DNA from: Epiperipatus broadwayi
Lineage: Eukaryota > Onychophora > Udeonychophora > Euonychophora > Peripatidae
Assembly (NCBI GenBank): GCA_028023455.1
Contig: JAQFVV010006305.1
Coordinates: forward strand, 2,473,001 to 2,537,000
Length of the DNA stretch: 64,000 nt
Direction: 5' to 3'
Shown piece after piece: positions 25,184 to 37,168 of the stretch. Both the position numbers and the translations under genes were made by a program. The notes under the pieces are model-generated. The model searched no databases. It saw nothing but the letters and a program-made list of their open reading frames with translations, and was not told the origin of the DNA. The first letter of the stretch is position 1. Every line of letters starts with the position of its first letter.

Positions 25184-25217
<34 letters not shown>
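25184..25217. repeat. (CA)n(TA)n microsatellite
   Basis: About a dozen CA dinucleotides are followed by several TA dinucleotides, just downstream of the right Penelope-like fragment. Confidence 0.95.
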
Positions 25218-25987
25218 ATAGAAATAACTAGATGAATCTATGCAACATCTAGTGAAAAGTATCCAGTAATGATGTTTTTACCAATTAAAATGGCAAGCTT
25301 TTACATGAAATTTTACTAAAAGATAATAGATGAATCTGCAAAATATTTATCATATAACTATATATCAGTGATGAAGCATGACTTTTAGGAACAGAAGCAC
25401 ACTATATAATATTTTTTTATAATGTTTTTATTTCACTTGCCACAACAATTTTTATGTAATAGTGCCTAATATATACATATTACAAACATCCAGAAAAATC
25501 TGAAACTCTCTTATCTGTAAATCAGAGAATAAATTATCAAGATATCTTTATCTTCCAAATGCTTTTAACATTCTTAAGTTTTAACACTAAATTAGATTTT
25601 AGCATTGTTTGAACTACTCATAAGCAACCAATAATGCATTGGTCAAACTTTTTGCTGTATATAAAAACAATTCAACTGTTGATAAAAAAATTGAGTGAAT
25701 TTTTTAAATTGAATTTTAATTAAAGCTTTTGAAAGTTTTAGTAAATTTTTTTATGGAAGCACTTATTCCATTCAATACATGGATACTTCATCTCTGTAAT
25801 ATATATATTTATATAAACACATTAATGACACCTGTGAAAAATATTTTTTACATAGCTATTACTATTATATATGAATGTGTTAATGATACTGTTTATCAAG
25901 TTCAGTTTATTTCCATATTATTTTTTGAGGAAGTGAAAAATATGTGAAATTTTATTCATTATTTAATTTTTTTATCACTTTGGTCAG

Positions 25988-26119
25988 ATATCCTTTTATT
26001 GTATCTGAACGAGGGTCCGCTTTAGTATTCTCTTCAGATTATGAATCTGCACTTCCAGAAAAAAGAATTGCTAATGATGAAACTTTTAAAGCTACAGAAA
26101 TTAATCTTGGTGATAAACT
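25988..26119 (+). CDS. QTRT2: QTRT2 exon 3 of 3 visible
   Basis: After TTTGGTCAG the exon supplies the last base of a split serine codon, then YPFIVSERGSALVFSSDYES, a variable linker, and ATEINLGDK. The YP-(F/Y)-x-(V/I)-(T/S)-E-R-G-x-A-L-x-F block is a hallmark of QTRT2 between the barrel and the C-terminal zinc-site region. EINL followed by a charged stretch is also seen in the family just before the DFNPL/Cys-rich part. The exon ends at ACT before GTAAGA, which leaves two bases of a split codon. The TAA inside GTAAGA is also an in-frame stop if this intron is retained. The zinc-binding Cys/His exon was not found downstream in the window. Confidence 0.88.
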
Positions 26120-28360
26120 GTAAGAAATTTTTATTTATAACTTAATTACATATTTGTTAAGAGTTCATTATATACAATAATGTTGTATTATTTTGAAATA
26201 CAAGTATAATTCATATACTTAGAGTTTAAATGTAATTATAGGGGATTTGAACACAGTCTTTGAGTTACAATTAAATTTATGGGTTTGATTTCTCAGCATT
26301 GGAATAACTTGATGATTAGTGAACTGATGTAATCTTCAAAAAATAATACCTGGCACATATTGTATTGTCTGATCTCATATATTAAAAATAATACACTAAT
26401 GACTTATTAAACAATATGAAAAATATAGAAGCATTTGATATATATGTTTTGTTTATAATATATGTTCAAATCTTAGTGTCATCAATTCATTCAACAAATT
26501 TTTAGAAATATGGAGCAAAACTTAAATGAGAATTAAATTAAATTTGTATTTGAATAAATTGGAACATTTCATCTTTACATTGAATGATATGTGATCATTT
26601 AAGAAGTTCAGTGCTGCTATAAGTATTACTGTACTTTTAACTACTTGTAATAGTAGATATGATTTAAGTTTTTAATGAAATTTCTAATAGTAAAAGTTAA
26701 GTAAATGTGGAATTTTTTTACTGTTAGTTTAATGTAGAAATGATTCCAGAGTTAAAGATATCTGAATTGATTTCCAGCTGATGAAAGTAGACCAAAAAAT
26801 TCTCTCAGAAGTCAATTAAATGGAACTGTTGGACTAAAATATTACTTTCACTTTGAACAATACATGATCTTCCAACCGACTGATTACATTTATTTATTAG
26901 TCACAAATATTTTACATTTATATTTGATTCTTATAATTGAAGAGAAGATTAAATTGATAAAAAAGGTCTCTCAAGAAATTTAAAGGAAGAAAATTTATTG
27001 ATTATGCATTGCAGTTCTTTTCAGAATTGATTCTTTGTTTGCAGATGAAATATTGATTATATATCTCATATAAGAATTCTATAGAAAGTTTAAGTGATTA
27101 CTTTGAATCCATCTTGCTAAATTCTCTTTATAAACTATAAATTTTAAGTAATTTTTTTGCATGATATGATTAAAAAATGTTTGAGATGTTTAACATATTC
27201 AGGCTATTCAACAACACCCACTACAGTAATTAGAGACTTTTATTTTTTATTTCTATATTATATTATCTTTAATCAATTTTTATAACTTTGTGTTTTGTTT
27301 TATTATGGGTTTTTTTTATAACAATACCTAAAAATTAGTTTAAAATGTCTACTTCTGAATTCTGATGAATCTAGTAGTTTAATAATACTCATATATGTGA
27401 ATAATTTTTTATAATACTCTCAGGGCTTGTCTTAGAGAGAATTATATCTGTTTCATGTCAAAAACATTAACTGATGAAAAGTCTTTTGTGACCATTCCTC
27501 ATCTAACTACAAATTTGATTTTTAGTATTTTAAGATGACTTATTTTCACTTATTGTTAGACTAAAAGCTTTTGTATCATTTTCCAGTTGAAGGAAGCAAA
27601 AAGAGAAAATTTCCTTTGGTCATTTGAGTAGATAATGTGTTCATCTTATCATTTTGATATTTGAATGTCACATGATTTACAGAACATTAAATAAATGATT
27701 ATTATTTATTATAGTATTTAAATAATGATTTAATGAATGAAGTTATATTTTCACTTGTTTATTAAATATTTTTAGTAGAACATCATCTTTATATTAATGA
27801 AATCACTGTTAAATGTGGTAATTTATTTTTACCTATCTCCTAATGTTTGACTTTTTTTATATTCATCATGATATTGTGATAATTGAAATTTATAGATATC
27901 ATTCTTAAATACTTCTGTGAAACTTTACAAGTCTAATTTGTTTATAGTTTTGTTTAATATAACTGTAGAATTTACATATCCATGTTGTTTTGCTTCAGGC
28001 TTTGTAATGGACTTTAAAATTCCTGGATTATAGTGAACTGTATAGAATATACCGATTTTTATATAAACATATATATATAATACAGACATTTTCAACATTG
28101 CATATACAATGTGTACACTACTTTTGATATAATTTTATTTAGAAGTTATGTACTATAAAACACCAACAAAAATAATTAACTTTTATAATTAATAAAGTTA
28201 AAACAATCTTTTTGTTTTTTTTCAAGCCAAAATATTTTTTTTTTAAAGAAAAAAAAAAGAATTTTTGTTAATAAATGAAAGAATATTTAGTGCTGATATA
28301 GTACGTGCTTGGCACCATTTTGAATTTTAAAACACCTCCAAAACACTGTTGACACATACA
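26120..28360. other. AT-rich DNA downstream of QTRT2 exon 3
   Basis: It starts with a good donor (GTAAGA), so it is probably intron. I looked for a following exon with the C-x-C-x2-C and H-x-R-x-Y signature of the QTRT2 C-terminus and saw none. No repeats with a second copy were noticed. Confidence 0.5.
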
Positions 28361-28542
28361 AGTGATAAATGACATTGATTAGAAGCATGTAGTTTCAAAA
28401 AATGGTGGGAAAAGAAATTAACATAAAAAATCAAAACACCTAAGGCACTAAACTGATAAATGACATCGACTAGAAATACATAGTTTCAAAAAATGGCGGG
28501 AAAATAAATTAACATAAAAATTAAAATGCCTAAGGCACTATA
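28361..28542. repeat. 91 bp tandem duplication
   Basis: Two adjacent units begin (A/C)TGATAAATGACAT(T/C)GA, both containing TAGTTTCAAAAAATGG(T/C)GGGAAAA and ending in CCTAAGGCACTA. The second starts 91 bp after the first. Upstream of it, GGCACCATTTTGAATTTTAAAACACC resembles a partial third unit. Confidence 0.8.
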
Positions 28543-28559
28543 TTTAAAAAAAAAATTTT

Positions 28560-29040
28560 CCTGACTTTCAATACTAAAAAAAAAACAACAAATTTTCAGT
28601 GATAATTAGAAAAATCAAAAACATTATTTAATGCTATTTTCAAAAGCCTATGAAATAAATCAAAAACGCTAATTTATACAGTGATAATTAGACAAATCAC
28701 AAATGCTATTTATTCAGCGATAATTAGAAAAATCGTAAATGCTATTTTCAAAAGTCTATGAAATAAATCAAAAGGCTATGTAATGTTACCTAGTTTTAAC
28801 AAATGAAACTCCTGTCTTTCAACAGTATTTCATGGAGTATAAAAAATTAAAAAACTAATATTTAAAAACTATAATACTAAATCTCAAAAAATTAACTTAT
28901 GTTAAGGCAAAGTATTCACATGAATTGCACTACATTTAAAAAAATCATAAATGCTATTTTCAAAAACTTATAAAATAAAAAGTTATTTAACATTACCTAG
29001 TTTTAACAAATGAAACTCCTATCTTTCATCAATATTTAAA
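28560..29040. repeat. diverged tandem repeats (~207 bp period)
   Basis: The block CATTACCTAGTTTTAACAAA then TGAAACTCCT(G/A)TCTTTCA occurs at about 28786 and 28993, 207 bp apart. Shorter motifs (CAGTGATAATTAGAAAAATC, AATGCTATTTTCAAAAG, CTATGAAATAAATCAAAA) recur three or more times between 28585 and 28770. It directly follows the 91 bp duplication, so this may be one complex satellite-like or Helitron-like remnant. No protein is encoded. Confidence 0.7.
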
Positions 29041-30283
29041 AAATAAAAGACTTTCAATAGTAGTTTTGGGTAGGTTTTATAATGAAGCTAGGGTGAAGAA
29101 AGCATATTTCGGGTATTATACATTTACAAATATGCCTGTGAGATCATCCCTCACTGTAATCTAACAGATATATAATAATAATTCGCAAATCTCAATAACA
29201 GACTAATACATATTAAGTAATTAAATATAAATAACCAGCACATTGTGATCTGTTGTTAGTTCTTAGAATAGATTTCAAAGCAGAGATTTATATCAGTTAA
29301 AAAGCAATGAGAACATTACTTCAGAGAGCTTCTAATTGTCTCTCCCAAAAATTTATCAAGTTAATTATTTTCTGCTTTGAAATTATGACATAATATAATA
29401 TATGAATTTAGAAAAGAAATAAAATAATTAGAAGAGACAAGATATGGCCACAGATTATAGAAAGGTTAAAATAATAACTGATAACAGTCACAGGAAAAAT
29501 TATCTGAAAGTTACATTTATAGGCAAGACTATTGCAGTTACCTTTTAGAGATTTTATTTTAACAAGAATTTTAAGAAATTGAGAATTTATAATTTAATGC
29601 TAGAACTCTGTGGTGAAAAAATATTACCAATTTTCTTCCAGGCTGAGTGCATCGTAGGTGTATAGAAACTTTCTAAAATCATACAATCACAGCATCCCAT
29701 ATAAAAAAATCCAAGAAGCACATTAAATGTTTATTCTAAACTTTTTTTCTAGATTCTCAGTCATCATCTGGTGCAATCCTCCAAAAATACCACCAATATT
29801 ATCAAAGGATTTAGAAGATAACAATGATCGTTAGGATAAGCAATTCATGATTAGGAAAAATAGATAATTATGATGGATGAATGAATCAATGGCAAGAAAA
29901 ACTTAAAATAAGCGTTTTATTACACAGATTTAAGTTGCATTAGCATTCATACATACTTTAAGTGCATACTTGCATAATATATGTAGCATACTTTAAACAG
30001 GCATATAATGTATGTCAATAGAGTTTTTAATTACTATATATACTAGATTATGAAGTCTGTTAACAGCTTATAATGTAATTGTTAGCTGGAGGACCCAGAC
30101 AATTTTTTTCCCATAGGAAACCATTATAACTACTTGTTCTTTATGTGATGTTCTTGCTTAATGAGTTTTGGGAAACTAATTGCCTTTACTAAGCAAGGTA
30201 AAGATGTATATCTATCTTATTGTTAAATTACTCTTATTGTTATAAAATTTATAACTTGAGTGTATGTGATTGTCGGAGTCTTT

Positions 30284-30325
<42 letters not shown>

Positions 30326-33300
30326 TATTTTTTTTTTTTTTTATTTTTTTTTTTTTTTTTTCCAAATAAAATTTATTTTTAAAAAACACAACCAAAACTT
30401 TTTTTTTTTTTTTTTTTAAGTTTTTTTTAATTTTTTATTTTTAAAAAAAAAAAAAAAAACAAAAAACAATTTAAAAAAAAAAAAAAATTAAATTAATAAA
30501 ATATTAGATAAAAAAACAAACTGAGAAAAAGGATTTTTTAAAGGCCCCCAAAGAAGGAAAAGGGTTAATGAATATTTTTAAGACTACCATTTTACTGTTA
30601 TTTTTTTGTGATCATTCAATATAATTGTAAATATATATTAATTAAATATATTATAATAAAATAGATTTTATACCTGACTTTTAATTTATATATATTTTTG
30701 TTGGTGCTAATTAAAAATTTTATGTAAGAAAATAATAACATTTTAGCTATTATCTGCTAAGACATCTTATCAATCATTTTCACACTCTGTCTTCTAAATC
30801 AACAATATCAATTTATTAAAGAAAAATATTTATATATTAAAGAAGGAATATTTAATTATTAACAAATAAAAAAATCCTCATTGATTCACATAAAAAATTA
30901 AGTTCTCACTTTTTTTAATAAAAACATTATCAATTGAATGAAAATTATTTGTGGACTTCATCAAGACTTGTATTAATAATAAATAAATTACTTTATAATA
31001 AACAATTTACTTATAAATAAATAATAGGATTATTTAAAATTTACTGAAATTTATTTATTTATTAATCTGATAAATTGTCTGATTATAAAATTTATTTTTT
31101 TGTTTGATGAGTGACTTAACAGCCTAAATATTTGTAATTCAGTATTGCCGGTATAAAGTAAAGATCTCTCATTTGTATGATACTATTTGGTCTTTTATAA
31201 ATAATTTATTATCAGTTATTTATTATTAATCAAATTCAATGATATTAGCAGTAGATATTTTATTCTGGATTCATCATAAGAAACTTTCATGTTTTGAGAC
31301 TGATGATTTAAGTTTATTTATAATTATTATTATTTTTTTACATCAGGAAATTAGATGCTTCACTTTCTGAAAATAAAAACAATTATTTGTATCTAGATAT
31401 TGCATCTTTATATCACAAATTAAAATTATATCATGATAATCACAATTTCATTTTGTATTAACTCCATATTATATGTTTACTTGATATTTTGATTTTATTG
31501 GTACATTATAACTGTAACTATTAAGTATCCTTATATCTACATATCCCACGAGACTGAGAATGATTGGTAGATGCAGTCATAACATATTCATGAAAATTAA
31601 AATAAGGATAAATACTGAATAAACACATCTTGAGATTAGTGAAGTGATAATTCTAGAAATCTATTAAAAATTACAGATAAAAACAATTTAATGATTTTTC
31701 ACTGAAATATATGTAAAGTACAACTCATTTTTTATTATTCAAAACATTCCAGTCCTATTATTTGCAAAATATTTATGTGCATGCATATAGAAAAGTTCTC
31801 TATTTTATATAAGTTGGTAATGCATTTAAATCACTGCCCCCAGCCTTGGTTTCTGGCTTCTGCTTTTACCAATAAAAATTTGGTGTTCAAAACTGGAAAT
31901 AATGCATTTGTATATCTAGTAATGATCTTTACCCTAGTTTTACGATTCAAGTGAAAAGTCTGAAATTTAAAAGTTTTGAATCCAAGCTAATCCCTGATTA
32001 TTCAAGCTTACTGTAGATAGATGACAATAGAATAGATAGCTAGTTGATCTTGTTTTATAATATATTATGTAAGTTAAAGAATAAAATGTTTTGCTATTAT
32101 TAACATTCCTGGTTAAGAAACAAAAATATCTACAATTAGAAAAAAACAGGTTATTAAAATATGTAGAGGCAAATCTGTATAATTGTTTGAATTGATTGAT
32201 TTAGATGCAAAATCTTCAAAAATTTTGAATTTAAGAATTTTAACTTAAATTGTAAAATGGAATTAAAGATGACTGCTAAATGCACAACTTTCAGCTTGGA
32301 ATCTCGAGTCCTCATTGATAAAAACAAAAGGCAGAAGCATTACCATCTGATAAACACTGATTACTCAAGCTAACTATACACGGTAATAGAGTAGTTAGCT
32401 ACTTCTGATTTAACCAATGAATCAAGTGCTTTCTTATATATACGCATTTTTGTTTTATATTTAGTTTTACAAACATAAGAAAATTTGAGATTTCTGAGTA
32501 CGATTTACAATTCAAAATATGGAGTTTTGTATGTTTGGAACAATGTAATATTTTAGCAATGTTGATATTTTTTTCAAGTTTTTTTTTCTCATTAGTTCAA
32601 ATAGTAACAGCAACTGATTTAATTAAAAAGCATTTGCATGCTAATTTAAGACAATTAAAGCATTACTTTGAGAAAGGGCGGAGGAGAAGAGATTAAGAGA
32701 ATGTTGCAGTTTTTCTTTTTAATTGTGGAGAATGATATTGCAATTGTTTTTAAAAACAAAAAAACAAATGAACTTATTTAATTATCAGAAATATCTCTTT
32801 TTCTCTTTTTTATGTTTCTCTAAATAAGATCCTAGACTTTAAAGAAAAATTGAAAGGGCTTTATTATCAGTTAAAATTATAATGTTATGTTATTTTTATA
32901 TATGTTTAAAATTAGAGTTTACGAAAATTCAATTTCTCGTGCATTGTTCAATAATTAGGAAACTCATGTGTGGGTGTGTACGTGTGCGTAAATATATGTA
33001 CTTACAATAATATTTGTTGTTTCAAATTAGAAAGAAAAAACTTCATATAAGTAATTATTATGTTGAGGCTTTAATTTATCGTTGATCAATGCAATAAAAT
33101 GCCATTTTAAGGAATGGAATCAGAAATATTTTTTCTGTGATGCTGATTTTAGAATTAAAAATAGACAACATATGCCGTTTAATGATAGACAATGGTAACG
33201 ATGCAACATAGGATATCATTATAGTAGAATTTAAGATTTTATTCATTTTTTACCTTTTTTACAGTTTATTTTAAATTATCTAAATTTATAAAACAAAATT

Positions 33301-33740
33301 CTAATTATTAATCGATATTTAATATGCAGTACTGTAATTGCTTTTAAATAAATAAATAAAAAAGATAATCAGATTTTAACAACTAAAACAAACATTTTTG
33401 TAATAAAACTTTAATTATAAATTTCTATAAAGGTTCCATCTTTTAATATAAAAAAGCTTAACCATATACTTCGCTTATGATAGAACTGCTTGATTCAATC
33501 AAATGACTGGATAGATAGTATTTTAATTTGCATATTTATTTATTGTATTATATACTTCTTTGATACTTATTTGATGTAAATTGTATAAATACTTTTATAT
33601 TAATATTTTATATTGGAAATAATTCTATTCTAATGAATTTTTTTTTAATAATTATATTCTAATAGTAAGTAAACAAATATAATTATAAAAAAACAGTCTA
33701 ATAAAAACTAATATTATCCCCATAATATTTTTCTTTCTAA
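29041..33740. other. AT-rich non-coding DNA with a homopolymer tract
   Basis: No gene or mobile element was recognised. The tract at 30276-30487 is described separately. Two diverged blocks around 31990-32040 and 32350-32400 share CTGATTA(T/C)TCAAGCT followed by TAGCTA, which may be an old duplication. Confidence 0.5.
30276..30487. repeat. extreme poly-T / poly-A low-complexity tract
   Basis: More than 100 bp of nearly pure T is followed by T/A mixtures and then long A runs up to about 30487, ending in AAAGGCCCCCAAAGAAGG. Homopolymers this long are rare in real DNA and common where noisy reads or a gap were patched. An alternative is two abutting poly-A tails in opposite orientations. Confidence 0.85.
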
Positions 33741-33783
33741 AAGAAAGTTAAATTCTTTATTTAAAAACCTTTAAAAAAAAAAA

Positions 33784-33921
33784 TTCTAACATCATTTCTA
33801 GACTAGGAATAATTCAATATATCAATGGAATTATTATTATACCATTAGTTATTGAAATTCATTTAACTCTTAATCATATTCTTAAAGAAGGATCAGAAAC
33901 TCTGAATAAATTATTTATCAT
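33784..33921 (-). pseudogene. atp6: mitochondrial atp6 5' fragment in NUMT
   Basis: Read with the invertebrate mitochondrial code on the minus strand, the frame starts MMNNLF, continues SDPSLRIW and reaches IPLIYWIIPS. This matches the start of arthropod ATP6 (MMTNLFS-FDPS...IPS-YW-IPS pattern). Only the first ~45 codons are recognisable; sequence from 33784 leftwards no longer aligns, so the insertion ends or decays there. It follows atp8 with the usual small overlap. Confidence 0.75.
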
Positions 33922-34070
33922 ACCCAATTTAAATTTTTTTATTTGTCTTATTATATGTATTATCGCTAAAAAATCTTTTATATATAATAAATAATCACTA
34001 AATATATATATACTATTAAAATTCTAATAGGTATTAGCATTATTTAATATAAAGGAAATATTTGAGGAAT
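33919..34070 (-). pseudogene. atp8: mitochondrial atp8 remnant in NUMT
   Basis: The minus strand opens IPQIFPLY and then has a TAA where functional ATP8 has a tryptophan TGA, then IMLIPIRI. IPQM-PL-W is the conserved ATP8 start. Several stops are present, so the copy is dead. On its 5' side is a short stretch with AAACATGTCAAATTT, resembling the anticodon region of trnD (GTC). Confidence 0.65.
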
Positions 34071-34139
34071 TCTAAATTTGACATGTTTATATTTTTATAA
34101 ATTAAATCAATATTTTATAATTTAATTGATAAAGGGTTT

Positions 34140-34748
34140 TCCAGGAATTGATTCAATAACTTACGATTTGCCTCACCAATCTCAAAACATTGATCTAAAT
34201 ATAACCCCACACCATTTAAATATAGAACAATCTGATTCAAATGTCCAGGAACAGCATCAATCTTAACTCCTAATGAAGTTATAGCCCATAATTGTAATAT
34301 AATATGCCACTCTAATTAAGAATCAAATTTGACAATTAATAAGGTAAAATTAAATAATTATGTACATAAAGAAGATGAAACTCGCTTCTAAATCATTCAC
34401 TCTTATTATATAAGAATTAAATTAAATTTCTTTCAAATCTCTATATTCATATCTTCAATATCATTAATGCCGAAGCATCTTCATTGTTAACAAAGGATGC
34501 CTTATCTAATACATATAATAAATGTAATAAATACTAAAACAAATACAAATAAAACTGTTCAAATCATTTTGATTCATTGCCCTTCTAAGAAAAAGCATAT
34601 TAAATTATTATTTATAATTAATTTTATTATTCTCTATCTAATTAAAATAGTAATTAAAATTAAATCCAATAGTGAATGAGTGTAAACAAATTAACTTTTT
34701 TTAAGGAGAAGATGCATTTGAAATCTCATTTTATTTCATCTTGCTAGT
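34140..34748 (-). pseudogene. cox2: mitochondrial cox2 pseudogene in NUMT
   Basis: The minus strand gives ARWNKMRFQ plus NASSP near the start, HWWYWRYEY-like sequence in the middle and WAITSLGVKIDAVPGHLNQ, then a decayed GQC-E-CG-N block (DQCFEIGEANRKLLNQ), consistent with cytochrome c oxidase subunit II. The copper-site cysteine/histidine run is degraded (one Cys kept, the second lost). The last ~15 codons and trnK appear deleted. Stops and frameshifts are scattered throughout. The start lies only about 20 bp from the end of cox1. Confidence 0.85.
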
Positions 34749-34764
34749 AGTTGTAAAATTTAAT

Positions 34765-36156
34765 TATCATAATTTATTATATGTATGATTATAAGAAGGA
34801 ATAGAATGATCTCACTCCAAAAATCTAATTGTATGTCTTCCTCATATAACTAATCATTTCCAGACCAATCTTTTTCCAACAATATAAATAAAAAAATAAA
34901 ACACAAACCAATGAAATTACTCCTCCAATTGAAGAGAATAGTATTCTATAATATGTACATTTCTAGGTAATCCAGAAATCAATGAGATATCCAGTTAATA
35001 CTGGGGGGTTATACTTTTAACCAATTCAGATTTATTGATATTCAAAGAAATAATGGAAATCAATGAACCATTTCTCCTAAAATAGCAAGAACAGCTTCTA
35101 TAGATGAAACATACATAAAACTATTTAAAGAATTAGCCAATATAACACCAGTTATTTTGCCAATTATAAACAAAAAATAAATCCCATAGTTCTTAATAAC
35201 CCAAATTCAAATATCTTTATCTCATGTAATGTAGCAAGTCACTTAAAAACCTTAATTCTAATAGGAATTGCAGCTGTAAAATTTGCTAGAGTTTCAACAT
35301 ATATACTAACCATAAATATATGATGAGTTCATACAATAAACTTCAACTACCCAATTGTTAACATTGCACAGATCATTCCTAATGATCTAAAATATTTTTT
35401 TTCCCCACTATAATAATTAATAATAGTAAAAATATTCCAAACTCAGATAAAATTAAAATATATATTTCAGGATGACCAAAAATTCATAATAAATGCCACC
35501 TTAAAATTGGATCCTCCCCTCCTACTACATAAAAAAAATGAAGTTTTTAAATTTCAATCAGTTAGTAACATTATAATAGCATCTGCTAACACAGGTAATG
35601 ATAATAATAATATAGTAGTAATCTTAAGTGATGAAACAAACAAAAGAACTCATTCAAAAATTATCTCATAAGTTTGTAACAAGATTTAATGCCCCTAGAA
35701 TACAAGATGCACCAGCAAGATGTAATGAAGAAATTGTTAAATTAACTGATCCTCCCGTATAAGTTACATTTCTTGATAATAGTAGATAAACTGTTCATCT
35801 AGTTTCATCTCCACTTTCAACTATTAAAGAACTTAATAATAATAATAATAAATAAATGAATTGATAACAACCAAAATCTTAAATTATTTAATCAAGGAAA
35901 TGCTATGTCTGGAGCCCCTAATATTAGTGGAACTAATCAATTTCCAACTCACCAATTATAATAGGTATATTGAAAAAAATATTACAAAAGCATGGACTAT
36001 CACAATATCATTAAATAATTGATCATTGTCTATTACTATCAACTCTGTTCAAATTAAGAACATTAATGAAGTCCCACCTATCACTGATTAAATTCCAAAA
36101 ATAAAATATATTGTTCCAATATTCTTATGATTTGTTGAAAATATTCATTGCAATAA
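34765..36156 (-). pseudogene. cox1: mitochondrial cox1 pseudogene in NUMT
   Basis: The minus strand begins LQWIFSTNHKNIGTIYFIFG and includes GNWLVPLMLGAPDMAF (35895-35945), [16 protein letters not shown], and ends FLEWDHSIPSYNHTYNK. These are unmistakable cytochrome oxidase I blocks. The frame shifts many times, in-frame stops occur, and the total is roughly 130 bp short of a normal cox1, so it is a nuclear relic. Residues such as ISSLHLAG for the usual IFSLHLAG and ETRWTVY for GTGWTVY show long nuclear decay. Confidence 0.93.
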
Positions 36157-36289
36157 AATCAAATTATTCCAATTAGAATAATAAATAACAATTAACGTTT
36201 CTATCATTACTACTGAATACAAAATCCTTTTTTCCCTGTATTTATATTACTTTAATATAATCCAACTAATATTTGTATCAACATTAATA
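36157..36289 (-). other. remnant of the nad2-cox1 tRNA spacer in NUMT
   Basis: About 130 bp lie between the recognisable ends of nad2 and cox1, where arthropod mitogenomes carry trnW, trnC and trnY. The sequence is too decayed to fold individual tRNAs by eye. Confidence 0.4.
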
Positions 36290-37015
36290 AAACTAATAAT
36301 ATTTAATTTACTTCTAATATCTTTAATACTTCTGGGAAAAAATCCATCAAAAAGAGGAAACTCCCCTAATGATAACATTCTTTAAAAAATCCATTTTTGA
36401 TAAATAAGTAAATATCTGTCTAATGTAATAAATTAATTCCTTTTAAATAAAAAAATAATTCTCAAAAGTATACTAGTAATAAAATAAATAATATGCATCC
36501 CAAGTATTATCACTCAATAGGATAAAAATATTCATCTTACATGTCCAATTGATGAATAAGCTATTAATCTATGTATAATTACTTGATTTAACCCACGAAA
36601 CATCCTAAAAAACATTCGAAATACTAAAAAGTATTCTCGAATTTAATAAATATTTTGTAATAAATAATAAACCAAATTTCTGAGTTGTTATTATCAAGAA
36701 TGTATTAACTCATCTTACATTTTCTAAAACTCTTGGAAATCGAAAATGAAAAGGAGTCCCACCAATTTTTAATAGCATTGACCTTTAATAAACATAACTT
36801 ATTAAATCATAATAAAAATAACATTATTATAAAAAATCCTTAAAAAAATTCAGTTAATAAATTAAACTATTTAATCAATCTCTTTTTCATTAATATTTTT
36901 CTTCCTACTAATCAGTAAAGGAATATTACACAATATATTTATTTCTAACCCAATCCAAATAAATATATATGATCTCACCTGAATTACTAATCTAAAAATT
37001 AACAATACCTAAAAT
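36290..37015 (-). pseudogene. nad2: mitochondrial nad2 pseudogene in NUMT
   Basis: The minus strand contains KIGGTPFHFRFPRVLEN, VRWVNTFLIMTTQKFG, GLNQVIMHRLMAYSSIGHV (with frame changes) and LSLGEFPLFDGFFPEVLK near the 3' end. These match the K-G-APFHFW-P-V, W-K-AP, GLNQ-R-L-AYSSI-H-GW and LS-GG-PP-GF-PK-L blocks of NADH dehydrogenase subunit 2. A GLEMN-like segment with CNIPLLISRK lies upstream. Frameshifts and stops mark it as a relic. Confidence 0.82.
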
Positions 37016-37024
37016 ATAAAAAAA

Positions 37025-37092
37025 TAAGAAAAAGTCGTGTTTGATACTTAAACTTTTGAAGTTTAAATTGTAGTTCATAGTAAATTAATAAA
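37025..37092 (+). pseudogene. trnQ: trnQ-like remnant in NUMT
   Basis: AAAC and GTTT flank a 7-base loop TTTTGAA (37054-37060) with anticodon TTG. GTGTTTGATAC precedes it as a D-arm-like segment and TTGTAGTTCATA follows as a T-arm-like segment. It is opposite in strand to nad2, as trnQ is in the ancestral arthropod order. Acceptor pairing is poor. Confidence 0.4.
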
Positions 37093-37168
37093 GCTTTTGA
37101 ATTTATAATTCGAAAATCATGTTAATAATTTAACAAAATTAAAACCCTTCAAAGCTTTAATTATTCTC

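Larger units (their letters stand above)
21476..25987 (+). other. QTRT2 intron (~4.5 kb) with repeats
   Basis: It begins GTATCC and ends TTTGGTCAG. It contains the second copy of the ~420 bp repeat (23421-23771), the head-to-head Penelope-like pair (24215-25130) and a CA/TA microsatellite (25184-25217). The rest is AT-rich and unannotated. An ORF of 60 codons at 22367-22549 and one of 72 codons at 25729-25947 look like chance frames. Confidence 0.75.

Noticed and set aside
28361-29040. CRISPR-like array
   Set aside because: Repeats are long, diverged and without regular spacers, in a eukaryotic context.
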